From assembly GCA_964469165.1 (NCBI GenBank), contig CAYXXZ010000003.1, forward strand, positions 1 through 64,000: a DNA stretch of 64,000 bases, given 5' to 3'. Position numbers and translations under genes: made by a program. The notes beneath the pieces are model-generated. The model saw nothing but the letters and a program-made list of their open reading frames with translations, ran no database searches and had not been told where the DNA came from. This document shows, piece by piece, positions 27,687-35,574 of the stretch. Every line of letters begins with the position of its first letter. The stretch's first letter is position 1. The stretch comes from CAYXXZ01 sp964469165 (GTDB lineage Bacteria; Pseudomonadota; Gammaproteobacteria; Pseudomonadales; Porticoccaceae).

Positions 27687-27998
27687 TCAGCGCTCGCCGT
27701 CCACCGCGTCGAGCGCGCGCACATGAAACTCGCGAAGTCGCGCCCCCAGTGCAAACAACTCTGCCCCGGACAGCTCCTTGCCGCGCAATTCAGCAGGCAG
27801 TTCCAGGGCCAGATGCAGGTAGCGTGCACCCCTGTCGCAAATGCGGGCAATCTGGTGAATGGGCAAGGTGCCGATCACCATGTCGCCTGGAGCCACATCC
27901 GCAGGGTCCAGATGATCGACCCAGATATCGATGTGAATCTCCTGTTCAACCGCCCAGCCCTTTGCACCGGGATGACGACTTACAAACCATACAGCCAC
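27687..27998 (-). CDS. csx16: Csx16, type III CRISPR accessory protein
   Basis: This 103-residue protein has the features I associate with Csx16 (VVA1548 family): an N-terminal VWFVSRHPGAKGWA, then WVDHLDPADVAPGDMVIGTLPIH and RGARYLHLALELPAELRGKEL. Csx16 proteins accompany type III systems and are grouped with small ring nucleases that degrade cyclic oligoadenylate, so a signal-quenching role is likely by family and not shown by the sequence alone. The GTG at 27998 has AAGGA eight bases upstream; the open frame to 28151 is not conserved. It is divergent from the cas2-cas1 cassette across 139 bases. Confidence 0.85.
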   Translation of the reverse strand: MAVWFVSRHPGAKGWAVEQEIHIDIWVDHLDPADVAPGDMVIGTLPIHQIARICDRGARYLHLALELPAELRGKELSGAELFALGARLREFHVRALDAVDGER

Positions 27999-28137
27999 AG
28001 TAATATTCCTTGTTTCAGTGAGGGGTGAATACTCCGGCAACAGCAGGATTGTTTCGCTGCTCACAACCTTGTCAACACCCTGACTCGAGCCTGGTTCGGA
28101 CAAAATCAGCGACATATGAAATTGTGGAAAAAATTCC

Positions 28138-28422
28138 ATGACACACCGCACTCTTCATATTGCTGCCTACGATATCTGCAACGCGCGCCGTTTGCGCAAG
28201 GCTCTTTACGTGCTCAAGGATTTCGCCTGCGGCGGCCAGAAATCGGTTTTCGAGTGTTATCTCCACGCCGCCGAGAAGCAGGAACTGCTCAACCGCGTCG
28301 AACAGATACTCGACCTCGACGAGGACCGCTTTTTAGTGGTCCCCATACCCGGTGGCAAGACCGTTCATGTGCTCGGCACTGCTGTCATGCCCTGCGATCC
28401 CGCTTTCTTCTACGTAGGTTGA
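28138..28422 (+). CDS. cas2: Cas2 (first copy, Cas2a)
   Basis: Cas2 is the central dimer of the spacer-integration complex. This 94-residue copy has the ferredoxin-like start HIAAYDICNARRLRKALYVLK with the conserved Asp12, the loop FACGGQKSVFECYL and a C-terminal strand pattern typical of Cas2. It is the first gene of a rightward cassette cas2a-cas1a-cas1b-cas2b and is 14 bases before cas1a. It differs strongly from the second Cas2 at 30177, so it is not a recent duplicate. Confidence 0.92.
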   Translation: MTHRTLHIAAYDICNARRLRKALYVLKDFACGGQKSVFECYLHAAEKQELLNRVEQILDLDEDRFLVVPIPGGKTVHVLGTAVMPCDPAFFYVG

Positions 28423-28436
28423 CGAGGTTCAATACC

Positions 28437-29423
28437 GTGGACACATTGTTTGTAGACCGCAAAGGCACCCGACTCGATACCGAGGCCGGCCGCCTCATCA
28501 TCCGCCCACCCGAGACCAAAGCCACCACTCTGCCCTTGAGCCAGATCCGCTACATCGTCCTGTCGTCGCGCGTGGAGCTGTCCACCACGCTGATGCTGGC
28601 GCTGAGCCGCGAGGGCATCACATTGATCATCACCCATCCCACCCGCCACGATGACCACCTGGTTTGTGGCGGCCCCAGCCACGGCAATGTGACTCGCAAG
28701 GTCAGGCAATTCGCTTTATTCATCGATGCTCAGCGCCGTCTGGATGTCGCCCGCCGCATCGTAAGCGCAAAGCTGCTTTCCCAGTACCGTGCGCTGGCTC
28801 GTCATCGCCGCCGGCGCCCCGATTTGCGCCGCGCCATGACCAGGGCAATGTTACAAATAAGCGAGCGTTGGCAGGCGCTGCCCACGGTACAACACTTCAA
28901 TGCCGTGCGGGGCATCGAAGGTGCAGCCGCTGCAGCCTATTTCAGCGCACTCGGCCATTTGTTTGCGCCGTCGCTGAATTTCACGCAACGCAAACGTCGT
29001 CCGCCGCCGGATCCGGTCAATGCATTGCTATCGCTGACCTACACGCTCATTCACGGCGAAGCCGTGCGCGCACTGCTCGCCAGCGGGCTCGACCCCACCA
29101 TTGGCGCGTTGCATGATCCCCACTACAACCGCGACTCTCTGGCATGCGACCTGGTTGAACTGCTGCGCGCCAGCGCCGAGAGCTGGGTTGTAGACCTGTT
29201 CCGGCAACAACATTTGCAAAGCCATCACTTCCAGCAGCCCCAGACCGGAGCCTGCCTGCTTGGCAAGGAAGGGCGCGCACTTTTCTACCCTCTCTACCAG
29301 CAGGCCAGCCTGGCCTGGCGCAACCGGCTGCGCCAGGTGGCCGCCCAGTGGGCGCGCGAGCTCAGCCCTGACGGTAGCACCCTGGATGTGCTTGCCGATG
29401 TTCCTCCGCAGCCTGCTGATTGA
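28437..29423 (+). CDS. cas1: Cas1 (first copy, catalytic, Cas1a)
   Basis: Cas1 is the integrase of CRISPR adaptation. The 328-residue protein has the N-terminal beta domain (DTLFVDRKGTRLDTEAGRLI) and the helical catalytic domain with all three metal ligands in their usual settings: Glu161 in GIEGAAAAAYF, His226 in GALHDPHY and Asp238 in SLACDLVEL. The GTG at 28437 is preferred, with GAGG nine bases upstream; the upstream open frame overlaps cas2a and is not Cas1-like. It is not fused to a reverse transcriptase. Its end overlaps the start of cas1b by 26 bases. Confidence 0.93.
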   Translation: MDTLFVDRKGTRLDTEAGRLIIRPPETKATTLPLSQIRYIVLSSRVELSTTLMLALSREGITLIITHPTRHDDHLVCGGPSHGNVTRKVRQFALFIDAQRRLDVARRIVSAKLLSQYRALARHRRRRPDLRRAMTRAMLQISERWQALPTVQHFNAVRGIEGAAAAAYFSALGHLFAPSLNFTQRKRRPPPDPVNALLSLTYTLIHGEAVRALLASGLDPTIGALHDPHYNRDSLACDLVELLRASAESWVVDLFRQQHLQSHHFQQPQTGACLLGKEGRALFYPLYQQASLAWRNRLRQVAAQWARELSPDGSTLDVLADVPPQPAD

Positions 29424-30180
29424 CAGCGCACAGCTGGACGAGCTGAAAATCGATGGACCGGCACTGTGCCTCAGCAGCTCGGGCAAGAGCCGCCAGCGCT
29501 TTCCATTCCGCCGCCTCAGCCAGGTCATCTGCATCGGGCTGCCGACGGAGGGTATCGACACCCTGTTTGCCACTGCCAACCAGGGCATACCCGTCAGTTT
29601 CTTCAACCGCCGCGGGAAAATCATCGCGCAACTGATTCACCCAGGCGCGCTGCCTCACCCTCTGGCCCACTGGCTCGAAGCCAGCGGCAGCGATCCCTTG
29701 TTGAAGGAGGTATATCAGCAGTGGCTGGAGAACCAGCTCCGCCACACCTATGCATTGATCGGCTGCGTTGCCCGCCACAGCCGCTACAGCGCCGTGAGGG
29801 CTCAGGCGCAACTGGACAAGCTGAGCAAGCAGGCGCGCTGTAAAACGTTGCTCGACGGCGCTCGGGAATGGTTCGAAGGGCTGCTCACGGCACGCCTGCA
29901 AGTACATGCAGTTCGCTTCGGGCTGTCTGCCAACAGCTCGATGCTGGCCACAATCATCGAAGGACTGCTTGAAGCAGGAACACTGCTTTGTCTCACCTGG
30001 CTGGTGCTCAACGTGCGCGACAACGGCGGCATTCCGCCGAGCCGCGCGCCCTTCTTTTTTGAAGGGCCGCTGTCACGGTCGGTGGACGAGTGGGTAGCGC
30101 GGGCTCTGTTCACGCTGTCCAACCAGCTGGAACAGCGCGCCCTGGATCAGGATGCGCCGTACCCCGAGGCCCGGCAATGA
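29398..30180 (+). CDS. Second, divergent Cas1-like protein lacking the catalytic triad (Cas1b)
   Basis: This 260-residue protein keeps the Cas1 N-terminal beta fold: LLIDSAQLDEL, a strand pair around LCLSSSGKSRQRFPFRRLSQVICIG, then LFATANQGIPVSFFNRRGKI, which parallels the LLAERGIPVSFLDRRG type of segment in Cas1 proteins. The C-terminal part is all helical, but I find no GxEGxxxxxYF glutamate, no histidine equivalent to His226 and no SLALD-type aspartate; the corresponding stretch reads SMLATIIEGLLEAGTL. It overlaps cas1a by 26 bases and cas2b by four (ATGA), so it is tightly built into the adaptation operon. I infer a structural, non-catalytic partner of Cas1a. A decayed Cas1 is the alternative, but the clean frame and coupling argue against it. 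Confidence 0.75.
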   Translation: MFLRSLLIDSAQLDELKIDGPALCLSSSGKSRQRFPFRRLSQVICIGLPTEGIDTLFATANQGIPVSFFNRRGKIIAQLIHPGALPHPLAHWLEASGSDPLLKEVYQQWLENQLRHTYALIGCVARHSRYSAVRAQAQLDKLSKQARCKTLLDGAREWFEGLLTARLQVHAVRFGLSANSSMLATIIEGLLEAGTLLCLTWLVLNVRDNGGIPPSRAPFFFEGPLSRSVDEWVARALFTLSNQLEQRALDQDAPYPEARQ

Positions 30181-30449
30181 GCAAGCCTGTGCACTTACTG
30201 TGCTACGACATCGCCGACCCCAAACGGCTTCAACGGGTATTTCGAGCGGCCAGCAAGGTCGGGCAACCTCTGCAATACTCGGTTTACATAATCCATGGAG
30301 GAGAAGAAGTTCTCCAGCCCCTGCTTGCCAGGCTTTCCGAAATCATCGATCACGACGAAGACGATATCCGCGTCTACCGTATCGGTGACCAATCCACCAT
30401 CCTGTCGTTGGGTCAGACAATAATGCCAAGTGAAATCTATTTGATATAG
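30177..30449 (+). CDS. cas2: Cas2 (second copy, Cas2b)
   Basis: This 90-residue protein shows the Cas2 pattern HLLCYDIADPKRLQRVFRAASKVGQPLQYSVY (residues 5-36) with the conserved YDI aspartate, then DIRVYRIGD in the last beta hairpin. It is only distantly similar to Cas2a, whose loop reads FACGGQKSVFE instead of GQPLQYSVY. Its ATG overlaps the cas1b stop codon. It ends the rightward cassette. Confidence 0.9.
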   Translation: MSKPVHLLCYDIADPKRLQRVFRAASKVGQPLQYSVYIIHGGEEVLQPLLARLSEIIDHDEDDIRVYRIGDQSTILSLGQTIMPSEIYLI

Positions 30450-30596
30450 GAGCTGCTGGCCGACGACACGCTTTCATACCATCCGCATCGTTACCGCATT
30501 GGAGTGTGACGGACAGGCTGCGGGTTGGACTCGCTGCACGAGCCCAATCCGCAGGTGTTGCGAATGGTGGCGACCAATGCCAAGCCTGCAGAAATC

Positions 30597-31082
30597 CTAC
30601 GGCAGTGGCACAAGCAGGTCGCGCTCGGTGACGGAAAGCTCATCGATCGACAGTATGGTCAACGAGTCATCAGCGGCTTGCCGTTGAAGATCGACTTTCA
30701 CTTCCTGCGGCAATTTATACATCGACCCCGTTGCCGGATCGACGATGAGCATGCCAATCAGCCCACCAAGCAGGATATTTCCCCAGTACCAACCGCTGAT
30801 CTGACTCGCCAGGGATTCGGACTTGCCGTCATAGCCCGCCTTGCTGAAGCGCACCATGTACTTCTCACCCTTGAAGTAGCCGGCAGACGAGTCGAGAGTC
30901 ACTGTGGCGGGAGTAACCCCCGAATGGATGACATCACCGGCGCGGTTGCTGATTTCGAAGACAATACCGCTGGGTGAACTGTTGATGGCGACAGGATACT
31001 GATTATCGCCAACGATACTGGCGCAACCCGACAGAATCAGGGCCGAAACCAGTACGCCGATACCTGTTGTCTTTGCTTTCAT
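30597..31082 (-). CDS. Predicted lipoprotein of unknown function
   Basis: This 161-residue protein starts with a lipoprotein signal peptide (MKAKTTGIGVLVSALILSGC, lipobox LSGC, Cys20 as the expected lipidation site). The rest contains a PEGA-like beta segment (VAINSSPSGIVFEISNRAGDVI) and a glycine-rich hydrophobic stretch (WYWGNILLGGLIGMLIVDPATG). AAGGA precedes the ATG at 31082. Similar PEGA-type lipoproteins occur in phages and chromosomes, but I do not recognise a specific family. It is a passenger between the adaptation cassette and the DuOB trio, on the opposite strand. Confidence 0.65.
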   Translation of the reverse strand: MKAKTTGIGVLVSALILSGCASIVGDNQYPVAINSSPSGIVFEISNRAGDVIHSGVTPATVTLDSSAGYFKGEKYMVRFSKAGYDGKSESLASQISGWYWGNILLGGLIGMLIVDPATGSMYKLPQEVKVDLQRQAADDSLTILSIDELSVTERDLLVPLP

Positions 31083-31275
31083 GCTTGTTCCTTCGTGTGA
31101 TAGTGAGCGACGGATTATGTTTGTCACACGAATGCCCCTGCGGCTTCACAACATTGTGATATTTACCACAACCCGCCAAGGCTCACGACACGAAAGCGGC
31201 GGCCACAACCTTGTCAAGCGACCTTGTATCGCGCGCCCTTCCTAAGATCGCCCTGCAACCACAACGAGGGCAGTC

Positions 31276-32016
31276 ATGCACAAGGACATCCTGATACTGG
31301 CAAAGTCCCACAAAAATGGTGGATTTTGTGTTGCCGGTGTCGAGGTGAACACCAACGGCAGCAACCAGCGAAGCCTGACGCGCCGCTGGATTCGCCCAGT
31401 GTGCAACGACGGCGGCCAAACCTCTGGAGCCCTTCCCAGCGAATCCTGCCGGGATTTCTCCGTTCTCGACGTGGTACGCTTCGATCTCGAAAAGCACAGC
31501 CCCATGACTGGCCAGTGTGAGAACTGGCAATGGCCGTCATCTGCTATCCGCACAGTCTCCACGCTGCCCGACCAGCGCGTTCTCGGCCATCTGGCCGACC
31601 GCTGTGGTGATATCTGGCATGACAGCGCCACGCCGCGTGATGATCAGGTTTCTGCCCAGCGCGTACTCGCGGAACACATCGAGCACTCCCTGATGATGAT
31701 CACCCCTCTGGATCTGGTATTCAGTCTCGAGCGGCAGAAAACCCTCACCGGAGTGCGCAAACGCGTTTATTGCTCGTTTACCCACAACGGCAAAACTTAC
31801 CGACGCATTGCGGTGACCGACCCTGTCATCTTCCGGGTGTTCAGCAATCAATTTCCGGCCACTATGGGTACCACTATCCACAAGCGGCTGCGCCACGGCG
31901 ATGGTTACTGGCTCACCCTGAGCCTGTCGCCTTGCTTTGGCGCGTCGAACTACCATTACATCGTTGCGGCTACCGTTATCGATCACACGGGCTATTTGAA
32001 CAGGACCTACCGATGA
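31276..32016 (+). CDS. Dual OB-fold (DuOB) domain protein
   Basis: This 246-residue protein resembles proteins annotated as dual OB domain-containing: DILILAKSHKNGGFCVAGVEV at the start, TRRWIRPVCND, VLDVVRFDLEKHSPMTGQCENW, then a second beta barrel with RVYCSFTHNGKTYRRIAVTDPVIFR and a closing SNYHYIVAATVI. OB folds usually bind nucleic acid or nucleotides; the ligand here is unknown. It overlaps the DUF488 gene by four bases, and that gene is one base from the DUF4326 gene, so the three form a unit inside the CRISPR island. Confidence 0.7.
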   Translation: MHKDILILAKSHKNGGFCVAGVEVNTNGSNQRSLTRRWIRPVCNDGGQTSGALPSESCRDFSVLDVVRFDLEKHSPMTGQCENWQWPSSAIRTVSTLPDQRVLGHLADRCGDIWHDSATPRDDQVSAQRVLAEHIEHSLMMITPLDLVFSLERQKTLTGVRKRVYCSFTHNGKTYRRIAVTDPVIFRVFSNQFPATMGTTIHKRLRHGDGYWLTLSLSPCFGASNYHYIVAATVIDHTGYLNRTYR

Positions 32017-32453
32017 AGACCTACACCATTGGCTTTACCCAAAAGAGCGCCGCACAATTCTTCGGCCTGCTGAGTGCCGCCAGCGTCGAGACCGTCATCG
32101 ACGTGCGCCTGCACAACCTGTCACAATTGGCGGGATACGCCAAGAAAGACGATCTGAAGTATTTCCTGAAGCAACTGTGCAATGCGTCCTATATACACCT
32201 CCCCGAGCTGGCGCCAACGAAAGCCATGCTGGACGCCTACAAGAAGAAGCGGATGTCGTGGCACGATTATGAAGACGCATTTCTCGACTTGATGGTACAG
32301 CGCAACATCGAAACAGCGGTATCTCCCGACATATTCGCGAATGCCTGCCTTCTTTGCAGCGAGCATCACCCGCATCAGTGCCATCGCCGTCTTGTCGTTG
32401 AATATCTGAATAACCACTGGAATACTGCTCTCCAGATCAAGCATCTCTATTGA
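32013..32453 (+). CDS. DUF488 family protein
   Basis: This 146-residue protein fits DUF488: it opens with TYTIGFTQKSAAQFFGLL, continues with VIDVRLHNLSQLAGYAKKDDLKYFL and closes with the cysteine and histidine motif ACLLCSEHHPHQCHRRLV, which is the family's most conserved part and may bind a metal or nucleotide. Biochemical function is unknown. It is coupled to the DuOB gene upstream (ATGA) and to the DUF4326 gene downstream. Confidence 0.85.
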   Translation: MKTYTIGFTQKSAAQFFGLLSAASVETVIDVRLHNLSQLAGYAKKDDLKYFLKQLCNASYIHLPELAPTKAMLDAYKKKRMSWHDYEDAFLDLMVQRNIETAVSPDIFANACLLCSEHHPHQCHRRLVVEYLNNHWNTALQIKHLY

Positions 32454-32454
32454 C

Positions 32455-33060
32455 ATGAACACGCTACTGATCCTTTACCCCGCCCTGTTCTCCTGCCAAA
32501 GCAAGTTTGTCCGCAAGCTGGAGAGGATTACCCACAACCTCACTTCCTTTGCCGTGGTTCACAAAGGAGATCCCCGGGAATTCATCGTCGACTTATTTGA
32601 GGACGACGGGCGCGTCCTCGATATCAACGAAATTGAAGATCTTGACGCGGCGCCGATCACTCATGCCGTGGTGTTCGATGATGGCGAGGAATTCGCTGAG
32701 GCTCGCGCCTGGCTAGCCGAGCAGGCCATACCGATGCGCTGGATCAAAATATCGATCACGCGCATCGTCAACATAAAACGCAACCCCGAGTACCAGCGTG
32801 CCCCCAATTCCTCCACCTATGAGTATATCGGTCGCGGATCGTACTGGGGGAACCCGCACTCGATGTATGAAGAGGGAGAACCCCGCGAGGAAGTCATCCG
32901 GAAATACAGGTACGACTTCGAGCACAACAAGTTCATCAACATCGACCCATCGCGGGTACATGAGCTGGCCGGCAAGCGGCTTGGCTGCTTCTGTGCGCCC
33001 GCGTCCTGTCATGGGGATGTTCTGGCCGAGTTCCTCAACGGCTTTGACGACGGCAAGTAA
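32455..33060 (+). CDS. DUF4326 domain protein
   Basis: This 201-residue protein has an N-terminal half that I do not recognise (residues 1-95, with FAVVHKGDPREFIVDLF and AVVFDDGEEFAEARAWL) and a C-terminal DUF4326 domain: IVNIKRNPEYQ, YEYIGRGSYWGNPHSM, EEVIRKYRYDFEHN, and RLGCFCAPASCHGDVLAEFLNG. The CxCAPxxCHG element is related in look to the CxxC/CHR motif of the neighbouring DUF488 protein, so both may act on similar ligands. It follows the DUF488 stop by one base. Confidence 0.8.
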   Translation: MNTLLILYPALFSCQSKFVRKLERITHNLTSFAVVHKGDPREFIVDLFEDDGRVLDINEIEDLDAAPITHAVVFDDGEEFAEARAWLAEQAIPMRWIKISITRIVNIKRNPEYQRAPNSSTYEYIGRGSYWGNPHSMYEEGEPREEVIRKYRYDFEHNKFINIDPSRVHELAGKRLGCFCAPASCHGDVLAEFLNGFDDGK

Positions 33061-33120
33061 TGCGGCCTCACTGCCGAAAACTTCAGTAAACTGCACAAAG
33101 ATTCAACACAGGACAGACAC

Positions 33121-33354
33121 ATGCGTCCCGGAAAGTCATTCTCCCGAAGCGGACCTCCACTACCCGACGAATTGGAACTGATGCGCACATCAAAGCGATA
33201 CAAAATTTTCACAATAGGCGGCAAATCCGACCTCGAGCTCGACTCCACACCTTCGCTGGAACCCACACTTCCTGTGCCAGACTTCTTGAAAACCACCCCC
33301 CCGAGGCCCTCCCTCACAATGGCATTGAAAAACCTCTTCCGGCGAAAACGCTGA
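33121..33354 (+). CDS. Hypothetical small basic protein (uncertain)
   Basis: A 77-residue frame with AGGA seven bases before its ATG lies between the DUF4326 gene and the array. It has a proline-rich middle (PSLEPTLPVPDFLKTTPPRPS) and a basic end (LKNLFRRKR) with no recognised domain. The good ribosome-binding site is the main support; a chance frame cannot be excluded. Confidence 0.35.
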   Translation: MRPGKSFSRSGPPLPDELELMRTSKRYKIFTIGGKSDLELDSTPSLEPTLPVPDFLKTTPPRPSLTMALKNLFRRKR

Positions 33355-33506
33355 CGGCCCTTCTTGCATAATTCGAAAGGTCTGAAGATTTCCTTATAAA
33401 GCCTGAATTCAGGTAATTCTGACAGTGAGACCGTAGAGTGGGGAAGTATATGTGAGCTAGCCGTACGCATCTGCATGACGGTGCGCAAGGTGTGGTTGTC
33501 CTACTC
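33355..33506. other. Trailer side of the CRISPR array
   Basis: About 150 bases between the small frame and the degenerate repeat. Under leftward transcription this is where the array transcript would end. I see no clear terminator hairpin and no gene. Confidence 0.4.
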
Positions 33507-35574
33507 CAAGGCGTACCCTTTCTATCAGGGCTCAATTGGAAGCACCCGAACACTTAGCGAAAAACGTAGGTTCGATCTGTCTTAATCCCTTTTCTATCAG
33601 GGCTCAATTGGAAGCAGAAGCCGAAGCCGACAAGATCAAGGCCGCCAAGTCTTAATCCCTTTTCTATCAGGGCTCAATTGGAAGCCTACCTGGACGGAGC
33701 CTACCTGACCGGAGCCGTCTTAATCCCTTTTCTATCAGGGCTCAATTGGAAGCAACGGCGACATAACCGGACTGGTGGACGACATTCTGTCTTAATCCCT
33801 TTTCTATCAGGGCTCAATTGGAAGGTATAAACGCATGTTAGTAACAGTAATAACCCGTCTTAATCCCTTTTCTATCAGGGCTCAATTGGAAGCTCGGGGA
33901 AGGGGAGTGGTAGATCTTCTTACATAGTCTTAATCCCTTTTCTATCAGGGCTCAATTGGAAGGGAGTGCCTCAGCTATAAAGAGGCGGCGAGAGAACGTC
34001 TTAATCCCTTTTCTATCAGGGCTCAATTGGAAGTTGTACGCTAGCCTAAACCCCACAAACTGACTGGTCTTAATCCCTTTTCTATCAGGGCTCAATTGGA
34101 AGGAAAAAGCATATCAATAGTATCAACTGGCAGAGTCTTAATCCCTTTTCTATCAGGGCTCAATTGGAAGACCGTTCTTTGGCATCGCTGACCAGACCAC
34201 AAAGTCTTAATCCCTTTTCTATCAGGGCTCAATTGGAAGGGCACCCCTGAGGCATACGTAGTTCAGGGGGTGTGTCTTAATCCCTTTTCTATCAGGGCTC
34301 AATTGGAAGAGTCGGAACTAGGGGGAACGGCGTTCAGTTCTTCGTCTTAATCCCTTTTCTATCAGGGCTCAATTGGAAGAGGAAAAGGATCTCCTCAGCA
34401 AAGATAATTCCTGTCTTAATCCCTTTTCTATCAGGGCTCAATTGGAAGTCTACGCGCCGTATCGTACCGGCTGCGCTTCGTCGGTCTTAATCCCTTTTCT
34501 ATCAGGGCTCAATTGGAAGCAGTACTCTTGGACTTGCCTGCCGCGTACACTACCGTCTTAATCCCTTTTCTATCAGGGCTCAATTGGAAGCGCATAGATG
34601 AGCCGCCCTCGGCGGATAGTCAGTAGGTCTTAATCCCTTTTCTATCAGGGCTCAATTGGAAGCTACGCCCTCGAGGCAAAGGCCGAAGCTGAGTTCGAGG
34701 TCTTAATCCCTTTTCTATCAGGGCTCAATTGGAAGATGGCACACCTGAGGAAATCCGCTATGCCTACGCAGTCTTAATCCCTTTTCTATCAGGGCTCAAT
34801 TGGAAGCTGCCATCGCAGTAGAGGGAGCTAAAGCCCTTGTGTCTTAATCCCTTTTCTATCAGGGCTCAATTGGAAGGGCGCAGTATCAAGGAATGGAAGA
34901 AGTCCTCGGTCTTAATCCCTTTTCTATCAGGGCTCAATTGGAAGCCAGCAACGACAACGCCCCCCTGTTCTGCCAGGTCTTAATCCCTTTTCTATCAGGG
35001 CTCAATTGGAAGCGTGGATGCCGTGTGCTCTGGTTTGCAGTTGATGGTCTTAATCCCTTTTCTATCAGGGCTCAATTGGAAGAAGGACGAGGCCAGCTTC
35101 GAGTCCGAGGTCAAAGTCTTAATCCCTTTTCTATCAGGGCTCAATTGGAAGCCAAGATCTTTCTGCACTTCAGCATAGAGATGATCAGTCTTAATCCCTT
35201 TTCTATCAGGGCTCAATTGGAAGATCATCGGTCTCACCGACATTGGCGTAGATGTGTCTTAATCCCTTTTCTATCAGGGCTCAATTGGAAGCAGATGCTC
35301 GCGCATCAGTAGTAGAGAGTAGCACTGTCTTAATCCCTTTTCTATCAGGGCTCAATTGGAAGCTCGATGTCATCGAGACGGTAGATGGTGCCTACCGTCT
35401 TAATCCCTTTTCTATCAGGGCTCAATTGGAAGAACCGGGTCCCTCGGCACAGTGGCCAAGATCATCGGGTCTTAATCCCTTTTCTATCAGGGCTCAATTG
35501 GAAGACTATGTGCAGGCATATACCTTCCCAGCGGAATGGTCTTAATCCCTTTTCTATCAGGGCTCAATTGGAAG
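33507..35574 (-). CRISPR. CRISPR array, 30 repeats of 36 bp and 29 spacers, transcribed leftward
   Basis: Twenty-nine identical 36-bp repeats (on the + strand starting GTCTTAATCCC and ending CTCAATTGGAAG) plus one degenerate repeat at 33507-33542 enclose 29 spacers of 32-37 bp. On the minus strand the repeat reads CTTCCAATTGAG, then a stem CCCT/AGGG around an 8-base loop, then exactly eight bases, ATTAAGAC, to the 3' end. That is the layout expected for Cas6 cleavage at the stem base leaving an 8-nt 5' handle. The + strand would leave 12 bases. The degenerate repeat, decayed at what would be its 3' end, lies at the left as expected for a trailer, and a boxA lies to the right. I conclude leftward transcription, with the leader at 35575-35768 and the newest spacers at the right. 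Confidence 0.97.

Noticed and set aside
28116..28436. N-terminal extension of Cas1a overlapping cas2a
   Set aside because: It is an out-of-frame reading of cas2a with no similarity to Cas1 or to a reverse transcriptase.
29398..30180. Cas1b as a pseudogene
   Set aside because: The frame is uninterrupted, overlaps both neighbours in the manner of coupled genes, and keeps coherent fold elements; loss of the triad alone is not decay. It remains possible but less likely.
34893..35545. Open frames across the CRISPR array that repeat LNPFSIRAQLE
   Set aside because: They only reflect the repeat being stop-free in that frame and spacers being coding-like; there is no ribosome-binding site and the array is non-coding.
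33507..35574. Array transcribed rightward with an ATTGGAAG handle
   Set aside because: The hairpin would then be followed by 12 bases instead of 8, the degenerate repeat would be at the leader end, and the boxA would be on the wrong strand.
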